Assembly: GCF_019801145.1 (NCBI RefSeq)
Contig: NZ_JAHVJQ010000001.1
Location: 1-64,000 of the forward strand
DNA: 64,000 bases
From: Leisingera aquaemixtae
GTDB lineage: Bacteria > Pseudomonadota > Alphaproteobacteria > Rhodobacterales > Rhodobacteraceae
Reading direction: 5' to 3'
The translations under genes were made by a program, and so were the position numbers. Below the pieces are notes generated by a model. It ran no database searches and had not been told where the DNA came from. It saw nothing but the letters and a program-made list of their open reading frames with translations. The first letter of the stretch is position 1. Each line of letters opens with the position of its first letter. Of the stretch, positions 16,781 to 25,451 are shown piece by piece.

Positions 16781-18601
16781 TCACTCCACTGTCACCGATT
16801 TCGCCAGGTTGCGCGGCTGGTCCACATCAGTGCCTTTGGCGACTGCGGTGTGATAGGCCAAGAGCTGTGCCGGGATCGCGTAGAGGATCGGCGACAGCGC
16901 TTCCTTGATGCGGGGCATCCGGATCGCGCACCAGACGTCGTCGCCGGCCTCGTCGATGCCATCCTGGTCGGAGATCATCAGCACCTTGCCCTTGCGGGCC
17001 AGGACTTCCTGCATGTTGGAGACGGATTTGTCGAACAGCGTGTCCTTGGGTGACAGCACCACCACCGGCATGTTCTTGTCAATCAGCGCGATGGGGCCGT
17101 GCTTCAGCTCTCCGCTCGCATAAGCCTCGGCATGGATGTAGCTGATTTCCTTGAGCTTAAGCGCACCTTCCAGCGCCAGCGGGAACATCAGGCCGCGGCC
17201 CAGGAACAGCACGTCGCGGGCCTCGCTCACCTTCAGGGCAGCCTGGCGGATCGCCTCGTTCTGCTCCAGTGCGGCAGACATCACATTGGGCAGACCGCGG
17301 ATCGCGGTGGCGTAGTCCGCCATTTCCTCGGGCGAAAGGTGGCCGCGGTCGCAGGCTGCCTTGAGCGCCAGCGACAAGAGAACCGTCAGCTGGCAGGTGA
17401 ATGCCTTGGTGGAGGCCACGCCGATTTCCGGCCCTGCAAAGATCGGCAGCGCCAGGTCGCTTTCCCGCGCGATGGAGCTTTCGGGGACGTTCACCACCGA
17501 CAGGATCTTGTCCGCCTTCTCCTGGCAGTAGCGCAGCGCCGCCAGGGTGTCGGCGGTCTCGCCCGACTGGGAGACAAACAGCGCGAGCGTATTGCCCGGG
17601 ATCGGCGGCTCGCGGTAGCGGAACTCCGAGGCGATATCGACTTCGACCGGCATCCTGGCGATTTGCTCGAACCAGTATTTCGCAGTGACGCAGGCGTAAT
17701 AGGCAGTGCCGCAGGCGACCATGGTCAGCCGCTCGACATTGGAGAAATCCACCTCTCCGGGCAGGCGCACCGCGTCTTCTTCGACCGGCAGATAATGGCG
17801 GATGGCCTCAGCGATCACATGCGGCTGCTCGGCAATTTCCTTGGCCATGAAGTGCTTGTGGCCGCCCTTGTCGACCTGGGTGGCGTCGATTTGGATGGTC
17901 TTGGTTTCGCGGTTCACCAGCTCGCCGTTTGCGCCGCGGATCTCGGCACCCGCGCGGGTGACAACCGCGCGGTCGCCTTCCTCCAAATAGGTGATCCGGT
18001 CGGTCAGCGGCGCCAGCGCGATGGCGTCGGAGCCCACGAACATCTCGCCGTCGCCGTGGCCGATCGCCAGCGGCGAGCCCTTGCGGGCGGCAATGATCAG
18101 GTCTTCCTCGCCATCAAACAGGAAGGCCAGCGCAAAGGCGCCCTCCAGCTGGTCCAGCGTCTTGAAGGCGGCATCCACCGGAGAGTGGCCCTCTTTCAGA
18201 TAGCGTTCCGTCATCAGGGCAACGGTTTCGGTGTCGGTCTCGGTGCGGAACTCCATGCCGCAGTTCAGAAGCTCTGCGCGCAATTCCTTGTAGTTTTCGA
18301 TGATGCCGTTGTGCACCACCGCGACGGCACCGGCGCGGTGCGGATGGGCGTTGCTGACAGAGGGCGCGCCATGGGTGGCCCAGCGGGTGTGGCCGATGCC
18401 GGCCTTGCCGGCCAGCGGCTCATGCACCAGGAGATCGCTGAGGTTCACCAGCTTGCCCACCGCGCGGCGGCGGCGCAGGGCGCCATTGTTCACGGTGGCA
18501 ATGCCTGCGCTGTCATAGCCGCGGTATTCCAGCCGTTTCAGCGCCTCGACCAGGATAGGTGCGGCTTCGTGATTACCCAGAACACCGACAATTCCGCACA
18601 T
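16781..18601 (-). CDS. glmS: Glutamine--fructose-6-phosphate aminotransferase (isomerizing)
   Basis: A 606-residue GlmS. The N-terminal Ntn glutaminase begins MCGIVGVLG with Cys2 as nucleophile, so the start is the ATG at 18601 and not the in-frame GTG one codon earlier. RLEYRGYDSAGIA and GHTRWATHG are the glutamine-site motifs. Two SIS isomerase domains follow, and the end DQPRNLAKSVTVE is the sugar-site tail. It makes glucosamine-6-phosphate for peptidoglycan and LPS. Its start shares one base with the glmU stop (TGATG), so translation is coupled and there is no room for a leader riboswitch. Confidence 0.97.
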   Translation of the reverse strand: MCGIVGVLGNHEAAPILVEALKRLEYRGYDSAGIATVNNGALRRRRAVGKLVNLSDLLVHEPLAGKAGIGHTRWATHGAPSVSNAHPHRAGAVAVVHNGIIENYKELRAELLNCGMEFRTETDTETVALMTERYLKEGHSPVDAAFKTLDQLEGAFALAFLFDGEEDLIIAARKGSPLAIGHGDGEMFVGSDAIALAPLTDRITYLEEGDRAVVTRAGAEIRGANGELVNRETKTIQIDATQVDKGGHKHFMAKEIAEQPHVIAEAIRHYLPVEEDAVRLPGEVDFSNVERLTMVACGTAYYACVTAKYWFEQIARMPVEVDIASEFRYREPPIPGNTLALFVSQSGETADTLAALRYCQEKADKILSVVNVPESSIARESDLALPIFAGPEIGVASTKAFTCQLTVLLSLALKAACDRGHLSPEEMADYATAIRGLPNVMSAALEQNEAIRQAALKVSEARDVLFLGRGLMFPLALEGALKLKEISYIHAEAYASGELKHGPIALIDKNMPVVVLSPKDTLFDKSVSNMQEVLARKGKVLMISDQDGIDEAGDDVWCAIRMPRIKEALSPILYAIPAQLLAYHTAVAKGTDVDQPRNLAKSVTVE

Positions 18602-19956
18602 CACTTAGTCCCCTTTTTCAGGCGGGCCTTCTTGGCGCGCAGCATGTCCATCAGCTTGCGCGCATGGCCCGGTTTGTTGGTCTGTCCGGCCCGGCCGATG
18701 GCCAGATCGCCGTCTTCGACATTCTTTGTCACCACCGTGCCGGACGCCGTCATCGACTCGCTGCCCACGCGGACCGGGGCCACCAGCATGGTGTTCGAGC
18801 CGATGAAGGCGCGCGCTCCGATCTCGGTGCGGTGCTTCAGAACCCCGTCATAGTTGCAGGTAATTGTGCCTGCGCCAATATTCGCGGCCTCGCCGACAAA
18901 GGCATCGCCGATATAGCTAAGGTGGTTCACCTTGGCGCCTTCGGCAATCTCAGAGTTTTTGATTTCCACGAAATTGCCGATGCGGGTGTTTTCGGCCAGC
19001 TCGGCGCCTGGGCGCAGGCGGGCAAAAGGCCCCACCTGGGCGCCTCGGCTGATATGGCAGCCCTCCATATACGAAAACGACCGGATCAGCGCGCCGCTTT
19101 CCACCGTTACGCCCGGGCCGAACACCACATTCGGCTCAATCACCGTGTCTCTGCCAATGACGGTGTCAAAAGCCAGGTAGACGGTTTCCGGCACCATCAG
19201 GGTAACGCCAAGTTCCATCAGTTCCGCCCGCGCCCGCGCCTGGAACAGTGCATCCGCCTGCGCCAGCTCAGCCCGCGAGTTGACGCCCAGCGTCTCTGCC
19301 TCGTCGCAGTAAACGGCGGTCACCTTGAAGTCCTCATGCCGGGCCAGTTCCACGAGATCGGTCAGGTAGTATTCGCCGGAGGCGTTTTCATTGCCGACCT
19401 TGGCAATCAGATCGAAGACCACGCTGGCCTTGCCTGCCATCAGGCCGGAATTGCAAAAGGTAATGGCGCGTTCGGCTTCGCTGGCGTCCTTGAATTCGAC
19501 AATCCGCTCCAGGCTGTCGCCGTCCATCACCAGGCGGCCGTAGCGGCCCGGGTCGGCGGCCTGAAACCCCAGAATGACCAGATCGGCGCGCTGGCGGGCG
19601 TCGACCATCCGTTCCAATGTCCCGGCGCTGACGAAAGGCGTGTCACCATAAAGGACAATCACATCACCCGCGAACCCTTCCAGCGCGGCGCGGGCCTGAT
19701 CAACCGCATGGGCGGTGCCAAGCTGTTCCTCCTGCAGCACAACTTCGGCGGTCTCGTCGAGTCCGGCCACGGCTTCGCGCACTGCCTCGGCCCCGTGGCC
19801 TGCCACGATGATGGTGCGCTCCGGCTCCAGCGCACGGCCTGCGGCCATCGCATGCTCCAGCATCGGCGCATAGGCGATCGGGTGCAGCACTTTGGGGAGG
19901 TCGGAGTTCATCCGCGTGCCTTTTCCGGCCGCCAGGATGACAAGGGCAATGCTCAT
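18601..19956 (-). CDS. glmU: Bifunctional GlmU (N-acetylglucosamine-1-P uridylyltransferase / glucosamine-1-P acetyltransferase)
   Basis: A 451-residue two-domain enzyme. The N-terminal pyrophosphorylase has LAAGKGTRMNSDLPKVLHP (residues 8-26) and YGDTPFV. The C-terminal left-handed beta helix carries hexapeptide repeats, with ENTRIGNFVEIKNSEIAEGAKVNHLSY (in part) forming the acetyl-CoA site. It acetylates glucosamine-1-phosphate and then makes UDP-GlcNAc. It is the first gene of the glmU-glmS-PPOx-AlkD run and is divergent from gph. Confidence 0.96.
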   Translation of the reverse strand: MSIALVILAAGKGTRMNSDLPKVLHPIAYAPMLEHAMAAGRALEPERTIIVAGHGAEAVREAVAGLDETAEVVLQEEQLGTAHAVDQARAALEGFAGDVIVLYGDTPFVSAGTLERMVDARQRADLVILGFQAADPGRYGRLVMDGDSLERIVEFKDASEAERAITFCNSGLMAGKASVVFDLIAKVGNENASGEYYLTDLVELARHEDFKVTAVYCDEAETLGVNSRAELAQADALFQARARAELMELGVTLMVPETVYLAFDTVIGRDTVIEPNVVFGPGVTVESGALIRSFSYMEGCHISRGAQVGPFARLRPGAELAENTRIGNFVEIKNSEIAEGAKVNHLSYIGDAFVGEAANIGAGTITCNYDGVLKHRTEIGARAFIGSNTMLVAPVRVGSESMTASGTVVTKNVEDGDLAIGRAGQTNKPGHARKLMDMLRAKKARLKKGTK

Positions 19957-20087
19957 AATCGCTTTTCTCTTTGTCTTTTTAGCGCTCCCGTTTTATCCGC
20001 TGGGGGGCGGGGCGCAAGGGACCGCGCCATCAAACAAGATTGCGGGCTGCAATATGCGGCGGCGGAAAAGTGCCGAAAGGGCAGGAT

Positions 20088-20750
20088 ATGCGAACGGTTA
20101 TCTTCGATCTGGACGGCACGCTGGCGGATACCTCCGGCGATCTGCTGGCGGCGGCCAATGCCTGTTTCCGCCAAATGGGGCTGGGCGATGTGCTGAGCCA
20201 TCCGCAGGATGCGGCAGTGTCGCTGCGCGGCGCCCGGATGATGCTGACGCATGGGTTGAAACGTGTGGGTCAGTATGATCCGGCGGTAGTGGAAGAATTC
20301 TACCCTGTGTTCCTGGATGTCTACCGTGAAGCAATCGACCTTCACACCGTGCTCTATCCCGGCGCGATGGAAGCCGTGGACGCGCTGAAAACCACAGGTT
20401 TCGGCGTCGGCATCTGCACCAACAAGCCGGAGGGGCTGGCAGACCAGCTGATGCGCAGCCTCGGGGTGCGGGATGCCTTTGCCTCGCTGGTCGGTGCAGA
20501 CACGCTGCCGGTGCGCAAACCAGATCCCGAACCGCTGTTCGAGGCCGCCCGCCGCGCGGGCGGCGATCCGTCCCGCACACTGCTGGTCGGCGACAGCGAC
20601 ACCGACCGCAACACCTCGGCCAATGCCGGCGTGCCTTCGGTGCTGGTGACCTTCGGCCCCTCGGGGGATGATATGGCGGCCCTCAAGCCAGAAGCGCTGT
20701 TGCACCGGTTTGAGGACCTGCCGGAAGTCGCCGAACGGCTGATTGCGTGA
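20088..20750 (+). CDS. gph: Phosphoglycolate phosphatase, HAD superfamily
   Basis: A 220-residue HAD hydrolase of Gph length. Motif I is FDLDGTLADT with nucleophile Asp7 and acid Asp9; motif II/III regions are CTNKPEGLADQL and VRKPDPEPL; motif IV is VGDSDTDRNTSANAG. Gph dephosphorylates 2-phosphoglycolate, from DNA repair or photorespiration-like side reactions. The start at 20088 has GGGCAGG upstream; an in-frame TTG 48 bases earlier would add residues not seen in the family. It diverges from glmU across 131 bases. Other HAD sugar phosphatase roles are possible. Confidence 0.88.
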   Translation: MRTVIFDLDGTLADTSGDLLAAANACFRQMGLGDVLSHPQDAAVSLRGARMMLTHGLKRVGQYDPAVVEEFYPVFLDVYREAIDLHTVLYPGAMEAVDALKTTGFGVGICTNKPEGLADQLMRSLGVRDAFASLVGADTLPVRKPDPEPLFEAARRAGGDPSRTLLVGDSDTDRNTSANAGVPSVLVTFGPSGDDMAALKPEALLHRFEDLPEVAERLIA

Positions 20751-20829
20751 TCCCGCAACTTAGTTTCGGGATATTCGTCTGCCGGGGTTCGCACTTGACG
20801 CGTCGCCGGCGGCGGCTCACAAACGCCGC

Positions 20830-22023
20830 ATGAGCGAGACATTTACCGGGTCTTTCACCCAGCAAGAACCCATTCCCGAAGACGCCATCGAGGCCGCGCT
20901 GGCGGTGCTTCGCCACGGGCGCCTGCACCGTTACAACGTAGCGGAGGGTGAAGAGGGCGAAACCGCCCTGCTGGAGCAGGAGTTCGCGGTGCAGATGGGC
21001 GCGAAATACTGCCTGGCGGTGGCGTCCGGCGGCTACGCGCTGGCAACTTCTCTGCGCGCAGTCGGGGTGAAGCCCGGCGACAAGGTGCTGACCAACGCCT
21101 TCACGCTGGCGCCGGTGCCCGGGTCGATCGCCTCCGTCGGGGCGGAGCCGGTGTTTGTCGAGGTGACCGAAAACCTGACTATTGATCTGGATGACTTGGC
21201 GGCCAAGGCGGGCCAGGCCAAGGTGCTGATGCTGTCGCACATGCGCGGGCATCTGTGCGACATGGACCGGCTGATGGAGATCTGCGACGCGGCAGGCATC
21301 ACCGTGATCGAGGATTGCGCCCATACAATGGGGGCGTCCTGGAACAAGGTGCTTTCTGGCAGACATGGCGCGGTTGGCTGCTATTCCTGCCAGACCTACA
21401 AGCACGTGAACTCGGGCGAGGGCGGGCTGCTGATCACCGATGACGAAGAGATTGCCGCCCGCGCCATCATGCTGTCCGGCTCCTACATGCTTTACGGCCG
21501 CCATCTGGCGGCGCCGGGGCCGGAGGTGTTCGAGCGGGTGAAATACGAGACCCCCAACATCTCGGGACGCATGGACAATCTTCGCGCTGCCATCCTGCGG
21601 CCGCAGCTGCGCGACCTGGATACCCAGGTGGAACGCTGGAACGACCGCTACCGCGCGGTCGAGAACGGCCTGCGCGGCACCCCGGGGCTCACCGTAGTGG
21701 AGCGCCCCGCGCAGGAGGTCTATGTCGGCTCCTCGATCCAGTTCCTGCTTTTGGACTGGTCCGAAGAAGCGGTTCAGGAGGCTGTGCGCCGCTGTGCCGC
21801 GCGCGGGGTGGAGCTGAAGTGGTTCGGCACGCCGGAGCCGGTTGCCTTCACCTCCCGCTACGACAGCTGGCGCTATGCGGACACCCCGCGGCTGCCGCAA
21901 AGCGACCGGATTCTGGCAGGCATCATCGACATGCGGGTGCCGCTGACCTTCAGCCTGGAGGACTGCGCCCAGATCGCCCGCATCATCCGGGCAGAGGTTT
22001 CCGCCGTCTATCAGTCCGCCTGA
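20830..22023 (+). CDS. DegT/DnrJ/EryC1/StrS family PLP aminotransferase
   Basis: A 397-residue fold-type I PLP enzyme. YSCQTYKHVNSGEGG contains the Schiff-base lysine (about residue 192), followed by the family's GEGG loop, and VIEDCAHTMGA holds the PLP-contacting Asp and His. Members aminate keto-sugars for surface polysaccharides or act in related pathways. No nucleotide-sugar genes are adjacent, so the substrate is unknown. The 3' end overlaps the converging creA-like gene by 13 bases. Confidence 0.88.
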   Translation: MSETFTGSFTQQEPIPEDAIEAALAVLRHGRLHRYNVAEGEEGETALLEQEFAVQMGAKYCLAVASGGYALATSLRAVGVKPGDKVLTNAFTLAPVPGSIASVGAEPVFVEVTENLTIDLDDLAAKAGQAKVLMLSHMRGHLCDMDRLMEICDAAGITVIEDCAHTMGASWNKVLSGRHGAVGCYSCQTYKHVNSGEGGLLITDDEEIAARAIMLSGSYMLYGRHLAAPGPEVFERVKYETPNISGRMDNLRAAILRPQLRDLDTQVERWNDRYRAVENGLRGTPGLTVVERPAQEVYVGSSIQFLLLDWSEEAVQEAVRRCAARGVELKWFGTPEPVAFTSRYDSWRYADTPRLPQSDRILAGIIDMRVPLTFSLEDCAQIARIIRAEVSAVYQSA

Positions 22024-22469
22024 TAAAGCGGCACCGTCGAGATCGAGACCTTGGCCGACCCGTCGGTCAGCTCTGCCGCGTGGGCGGCATAGATCAGCGT
22101 CTGGTTGGCCTCGTCAAAGATGCGCTTCACCCGCAGCGATTTCAGGATGATGGAGCGCGATGCGCGGAACACATCCTCGCCGTCGCGGCCGCGGTCGATG
22201 TCGCCCACGGTGATGGGGCCGGTCTGACGGCAGGCGATAGAGGCGTTTGACGGATCCTCGAACCAGTTGCCCTTGGACAGCCGGTCAATCAGCCCGCGTT
22301 CGAAATAGGCGATGTGGCAGGTCACGCCTTCGACCTTGGGGTCGGCGATGGCCTCGATGATGATGTCGTTGCCGACCCAGTCGACTCCGATCTGGCCGAC
22401 CTCCTCGGCGGCGGCGGGCAGGCCCGCCAGGCAGAATGCAGCGGCCAGGGTGCGGATCAATCGTGTCAT
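22011..22469 (-). CDS. creA: CreA family periplasmic protein
   Basis: A 152-residue protein with a signal peptide (MTRLIRTLAAAFCLAGLPAAA). Its body parallels E. coli CreA: IIIEAIADPKVEGVTCHIAY, then NASIACRQTGPI, IILKSLRVKRIFD and a late KVSISTVPL. CreA is of unknown function in enterobacteria, where it neighbours the creBCD system; no such genes are here. The start at 22469 follows AGGAGC by a few bases. Two cysteines could form a disulfide in the periplasm. Confidence 0.88.
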   Translation of the reverse strand: MTRLIRTLAAAFCLAGLPAAAEEVGQIGVDWVGNDIIIEAIADPKVEGVTCHIAYFERGLIDRLSKGNWFEDPSNASIACRQTGPITVGDIDRGRDGEDVFRASRSIILKSLRVKRIFDEANQTLIYAAHAAELTDGSAKVSISTVPLYQAD

Positions 22470-22633
22470 GTGGTGCTCCTGATGGCGTTGGGGCGGCTGT
22501 TTCCCGCTCATGCCAACTCTACGCGCAGATGCGCTCAAAAGATCCCGGGAACCTTTCAGGAAAAGCCGGCGTTGTCTCTCCGCAACGGCGCAAGGAGGCG
22601 CCTTTTAACAGAAATTGCATTGAGGAGAGAACG

Positions 22634-23287
22634 ATGCACACGTCCAAAACCGCCCTGACGGCTTCCGCTCTGGCCCTGCTGGCCGCGCCGGTCTGGGCCG
22701 GCGCTGAAGTGCGGGCTGTGACCGACCTGAACCTGCGCGCGGGTCCGGGGCCGCAGTACGAGATCATCGGCGTCATTTCGCCTTCGGGTTCGGTCGGTCT
22801 TGAGGGCTGCATCGAGGAAAGCAACTGGTGCAAGGTGAGCTACGAGGGCGCTGACGGCTGGGCCTATGGCGAATATCTGACCGGCGCCGTCACCGAGAAA
22901 TACGTGCCGGTGGTGGCCAAGGACAGCCCGGTGGAAATCAGCACCGTGACCTATGAAAAAACCGGCGAACACGATGCTGAGCTGGGTGCCGTAGGCGGTG
23001 CCATCACCGGCGGCCTGATTGCCGGCCCGGCCGGTGTCGTGGCCGGGGCGATTGCAGGCGCCGCTGCGGGCGAGGCCGCCGTGCCGGACGAGGAAGTCGT
23101 GACCTATGTGCGCAGTCACGCCACCGAACCTGTCTATGTTCAGGGCGAAGTGGTGACTGGCGTCATGATCCCGGAAGAGGTGCAGCTGACCCCGGTTCCG
23201 GAATCTGACTACCGCTATGTCTACCTGAACGGCCTGCCGGTCCTGGTGGGGGCGGACAGCCGCACCGTGGTCCATGTGGTCCGCTAA
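22634..23287 (+). CDS. SH3 domain / DUF1236 secreted protein
   Basis: A 217-residue exported protein. The signal peptide MHTSKTALTASALALLAAPVWA is followed by a bacterial SH3 domain (about residues 26-75: VTDLNLRAGPGPQYEIIGVI...WAYGEYL). A Gly/Ala-rich segment resembling glycine-zipper outer-membrane motifs (GGAITGGLIAGPAGVVAGAIAG) comes next, then a C-terminal DUF1236 domain with YRYVYLNGLPVLVG and VVHVVR. It is probably an envelope protein that binds peptidoglycan. GAGGAGAG precedes the ATG. It is a single gene with a hairpin downstream. Confidence 0.88.
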   Translation: MHTSKTALTASALALLAAPVWAGAEVRAVTDLNLRAGPGPQYEIIGVISPSGSVGLEGCIEESNWCKVSYEGADGWAYGEYLTGAVTEKYVPVVAKDSPVEISTVTYEKTGEHDAELGAVGGAITGGLIAGPAGVVAGAIAGAAAGEAAVPDEEVVTYVRSHATEPVYVQGEVVTGVMIPEEVQLTPVPESDYRYVYLNGLPVLVGADSRTVVHVVR

Positions 23288-23308
23288 GCCAAATTGAAAC
23301 TGCCGGAT

Positions 23309-23335
23309 GCGGGCGGCCCCACGCGGGCCGCCCGC
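23309..23335 (+). terminator. Hairpin terminator after SH3/DUF1236 gene
   Basis: Perfect 11-bp arms GCGGGCGGCCC and GGGCCGCCCGC flank a 5-base loop, 21 bases after the stop. No clear T-run follows, but the stem is very stable. Confidence 0.65.
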
Positions 23336-23397
23336 TGCCGTTCGGGCACCCCAAACAGGAACACGATTGACCCGAATCGCGGGCTCCTCTATTGAAT

Positions 23398-23417
23398 TGA
23401 ACAACTGTTCATATAAT
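23398..23417 (+). promoter_or_regulatory. Palindromic operator abutting a TATAAT box upstream of ivd
   Basis: TGAACAACTGTTCA (23398-23411) has perfect 6-bp arms, and TATAAT follows directly at 23412-23417, 27 bases before the isovaleryl-CoA dehydrogenase ATG. A repressor bound here would cover the promoter spacer. I cannot tell which regulator family recognises it, and no convincing -35 hexamer is at the standard distance. Confidence 0.55.
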
Positions 23418-23443
23418 CGGCTCTGGCCTGGAGGATCTGCGGG

Positions 23444-24604
23444 ATGTTCAACGCAAGCATGACTTTCGATCTTGGTGAGGACGTGAACGCGCTGCGCGAT
23501 GTGGTTCACCGCTGGGCGCAGGACCGCGTCAAGCCGATGGCGCAGGAGATCGACCAGAAGAACGAGTTCCCGGCGGAGCTGTGGCGGGAGATGGGTGACC
23601 TGGGCCTCCTGGGCATCACCGTGCCGGAGGAATTCGGCGGTGCCGGCATGTCCTATCTGGCCCATACCGTCGCGATTGAGGAAATCGCCCGTGCCAGCGC
23701 CTCCGTGTCGCTGTCCTACGGCGCGCATTCCAACCTCTGCGTCAACCAGATCAAGCTGAACGGCAACGCCGAGCAGAAGGCGAAATACCTGCCGCGGCTG
23801 ATCTCCGGCGAACACGTCGGCGCGCTGGCCATGTCCGAGGCGGGCGCCGGCTCCGACGTGGTGTCGATGAGCCTGCGCGCGGAAAAGCGCAATGACCACT
23901 TCCGCCTGAACGGCAACAAGTACTGGATCACCAACGGTCCCGATGCCGACACCCTGGTGGTCTACGCCAAGACCGATCCGGAAGCGGGCTCCAAGGGCAT
24001 CACCGCCTTCCTGATCGAGAAGGAATTCAAGGGCTTTTCCACCTCCAAGCACTTCGACAAGCTGGGCATGCGCGGCTCCAACACCGCCGAGCTGGTGTTC
24101 GAGGATGTCGAAGTGCCGTTCGAGAACATTCTGGGCGAAGAGGGCAAGGGCGTGCGCGTGCTGATGTCCGGCCTCGATTACGAGCGCGTGGTGCTGGCAG
24201 GCATCGGCACCGGCATCATGGCTGCCTGCATGGACGAGATGATGCCCTACATGAAAGAGCGCAAGCAGTTCGGCCAGCCGATCGGGAACTTCCAGCTGAT
24301 GCAGGCCAAGATCGCCGACATGTACACGGCGATGAACACGGCGCGTGCCTACGTCTATGAGGTTGCCAAAGCCTGCGACAAGGGCACCGTGACCCGCCAG
24401 GACGCCGCAGCCTGCTGCCTCTACGCCTCCGAGGTCGCGATGACCCAGGCGCATCAGGCGGTGCAGGCCTTTGGCGGGGCGGGCTACCTGTCCGACAACC
24501 CGGTGGGCCGCATTTTCCGCGATGCCAAGCTGATGGAGATCGGTGCAGGCACCAGCGAAATCCGCCGGATGCTGATCGGCCGGGAACTGATGGGCACCAT
24601 GTAA
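23444..24604 (+). CDS. ivd: Isovaleryl-CoA dehydrogenase
   Basis: A 386-residue acyl-CoA dehydrogenase. The signature regions are [14 protein letters not shown] (flavin/substrate site) and [22 protein letters not shown] near the C-terminus. The catalytic base sits in [10 protein letters not shown] at Glu247, the helix-G position characteristic of isovaleryl-CoA dehydrogenase (most other acyl-CoA dehydrogenases have theirs in the C-terminal domain). It oxidises isovaleryl-CoA to 3-methylcrotonyl-CoA and passes electrons to ETF. It leads the leucine catabolic cluster; the substrate of the next enzyme, 3-methylcrotonyl-CoA carboxylase, is its product. Confidence 0.95.
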   Translation: MFNASMTFDLGEDVNALRDVVHRWAQDRVKPMAQEIDQKNEFPAELWREMGDLGLLGITVPEEFGGAGMSYLAHTVAIEEIARASASVSLSYGAHSNLCVNQIKLNGNAEQKAKYLPRLISGEHVGALAMSEAGAGSDVVSMSLRAEKRNDHFRLNGNKYWITNGPDADTLVVYAKTDPEAGSKGITAFLIEKEFKGFSTSKHFDKLGMRGSNTAELVFEDVEVPFENILGEEGKGVRVLMSGLDYERVVLAGIGTGIMAACMDEMMPYMKERKQFGQPIGNFQLMQAKIADMYTAMNTARAYVYEVAKACDKGTVTRQDAAACCLYASEVAMTQAHQAVQAFGGAGYLSDNPVGRIFRDAKLMEIGAGTSEIRRMLIGRELMGTM

Positions 24605-24609
24605 AAAGC

Positions 24610-24642
24610 AGACCCCGCAGCTCCAGAGGGGCGGCGGGGTCT
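24610..24642. terminator. Terminator between ivd and ompW-like gene
   Basis: The arms AGACCCCGC and GCGGGGTCT are followed by TTC, between the converging ivd and OmpW genes. The A-rich left flank (AAAAAGC) would give a U-run on the minus strand, so it can serve both. Confidence 0.7.
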
Positions 24643-24699
24643 TTCAGCGGGCCCGGCGGCGCAGGAGCAGCCACCGGACCGGAACCGGATCACAAAGGA

Positions 24700-25302
24700 T
24701 CAGAAGCGGTGCACGTAAGCGAGGTTCACGACAACCGGATCGATCTCCGCGGTGCCGAGGTAGGCGCCGTCCAGGGATGCGTCGGTGTCGATGTCCATCC
24801 AGCGGACGTTGAGCCGCAGCGCACCGTTGTCGGAGATCTGGTAGTCGGCGCCGGCATTGACCGCGATGCCGAAGCTGTCGTCCAGCTCAAGATTGCCGAG
24901 GGCGGTCTCTTCCTCGAAGAAGGTGGTGTAGTTCACACCCAGGCCAAGGAACGGCTTGATCGCGCCCTGGGTCGGGAAGTGGTAGTTGATCGACAGGGTC
25001 GGCGGCAGCTGTTTGGCCGAGGCGATCTCGGTGCCGCCCAGGCTGATGTCATGCTCAAACGGCGACGCCGCCAGCAGCTCGACACCCCAGTTGTCGCGGA
25101 AGAAGTACTCGACGGTCAGCGACAGCGCGGTGCCGTCGTCGATGTCGGCGTCGAAACCGGCCAGGGTGCCGTTGCCGGATTTCGGGTTCACGTTGGCGAT
25201 GCCGACGCCGACGGTCCAGTCGCCTTGCTGCTGGGCAAAGGCAGGGGCGGCCAGGGCGGCCAGGGCAGAGGTCAGCGCAAGTGCGGAAACCATACGTTTC
25301 AT
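24700..25302 (-). CDS. ompW: OmpW family outer membrane protein
   Basis: A 200-residue protein with a signal peptide (MKRMVSALALTSALAALAAPAFA) and an eight-stranded beta-barrel pattern: WTVGVGIANVNPKSG, LSLTVEYFFRDNWGVELLAASPFEHD, TLSINYHFPTQGAIKPFLGLGVNYTTFF and the C-terminal VVNLAYVHRF ending in Phe, as outer membrane proteins need. These are OmpW hallmarks. OmpW forms narrow hydrophobic-lined channels thought to pass small hydrophobic compounds. It is inserted on the opposite strand within the leucine cluster, and an FNR-like box lies 62-75 bases upstream of its start. Confidence 0.93.
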   Translation of the reverse strand: MKRMVSALALTSALAALAAPAFAQQQGDWTVGVGIANVNPKSGNGTLAGFDADIDDGTALSLTVEYFFRDNWGVELLAASPFEHDISLGGTEIASAKQLPPTLSINYHFPTQGAIKPFLGLGVNYTTFFEEETALGNLELDDSFGIAVNAGADYQISDNGALRLNVRWMDIDTDASLDGAYLGTAEIDPVVVNLAYVHRF

Positions 25303-25363
25303 GGGGTGCGTCCCTTTTCTTGTGTTCACGCTGAGGTGATGCCTGCCAAACCCTGTTCCAGCC

Positions 25364-25377
25364 CTGATCTGGATCAA
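25364..25377. promoter_or_regulatory. FNR/FnrL-type binding site
   Basis: CTGATCTGGATCAA differs at one position from the FNR/CRP-family consensus TTGAT-N4-ATCAA. It lies in the 149-base divergent spacer, 62-75 bases upstream of the ompW start and 75-88 bases upstream of the acyl-CoA ligase start. That ompW of E. coli responds to FNR is established; control here is inferred. Confidence 0.6.
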
Positions 25378-25451
25378 AACTGCGCCGCCTTAGTCATTGA
25401 TTATGCGCTGAAAAACTGCATATCTGCTATGCATTTCAGGAATGTCTAAAC

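Noticed and set aside
18599..18603. Possible glmS ribozyme/riboswitch upstream of glmS
   Set aside because: glmS starts one base into the glmU stop, so there is no leader; the glmS ribozyme is known from Firmicutes and relatives, not from this group.
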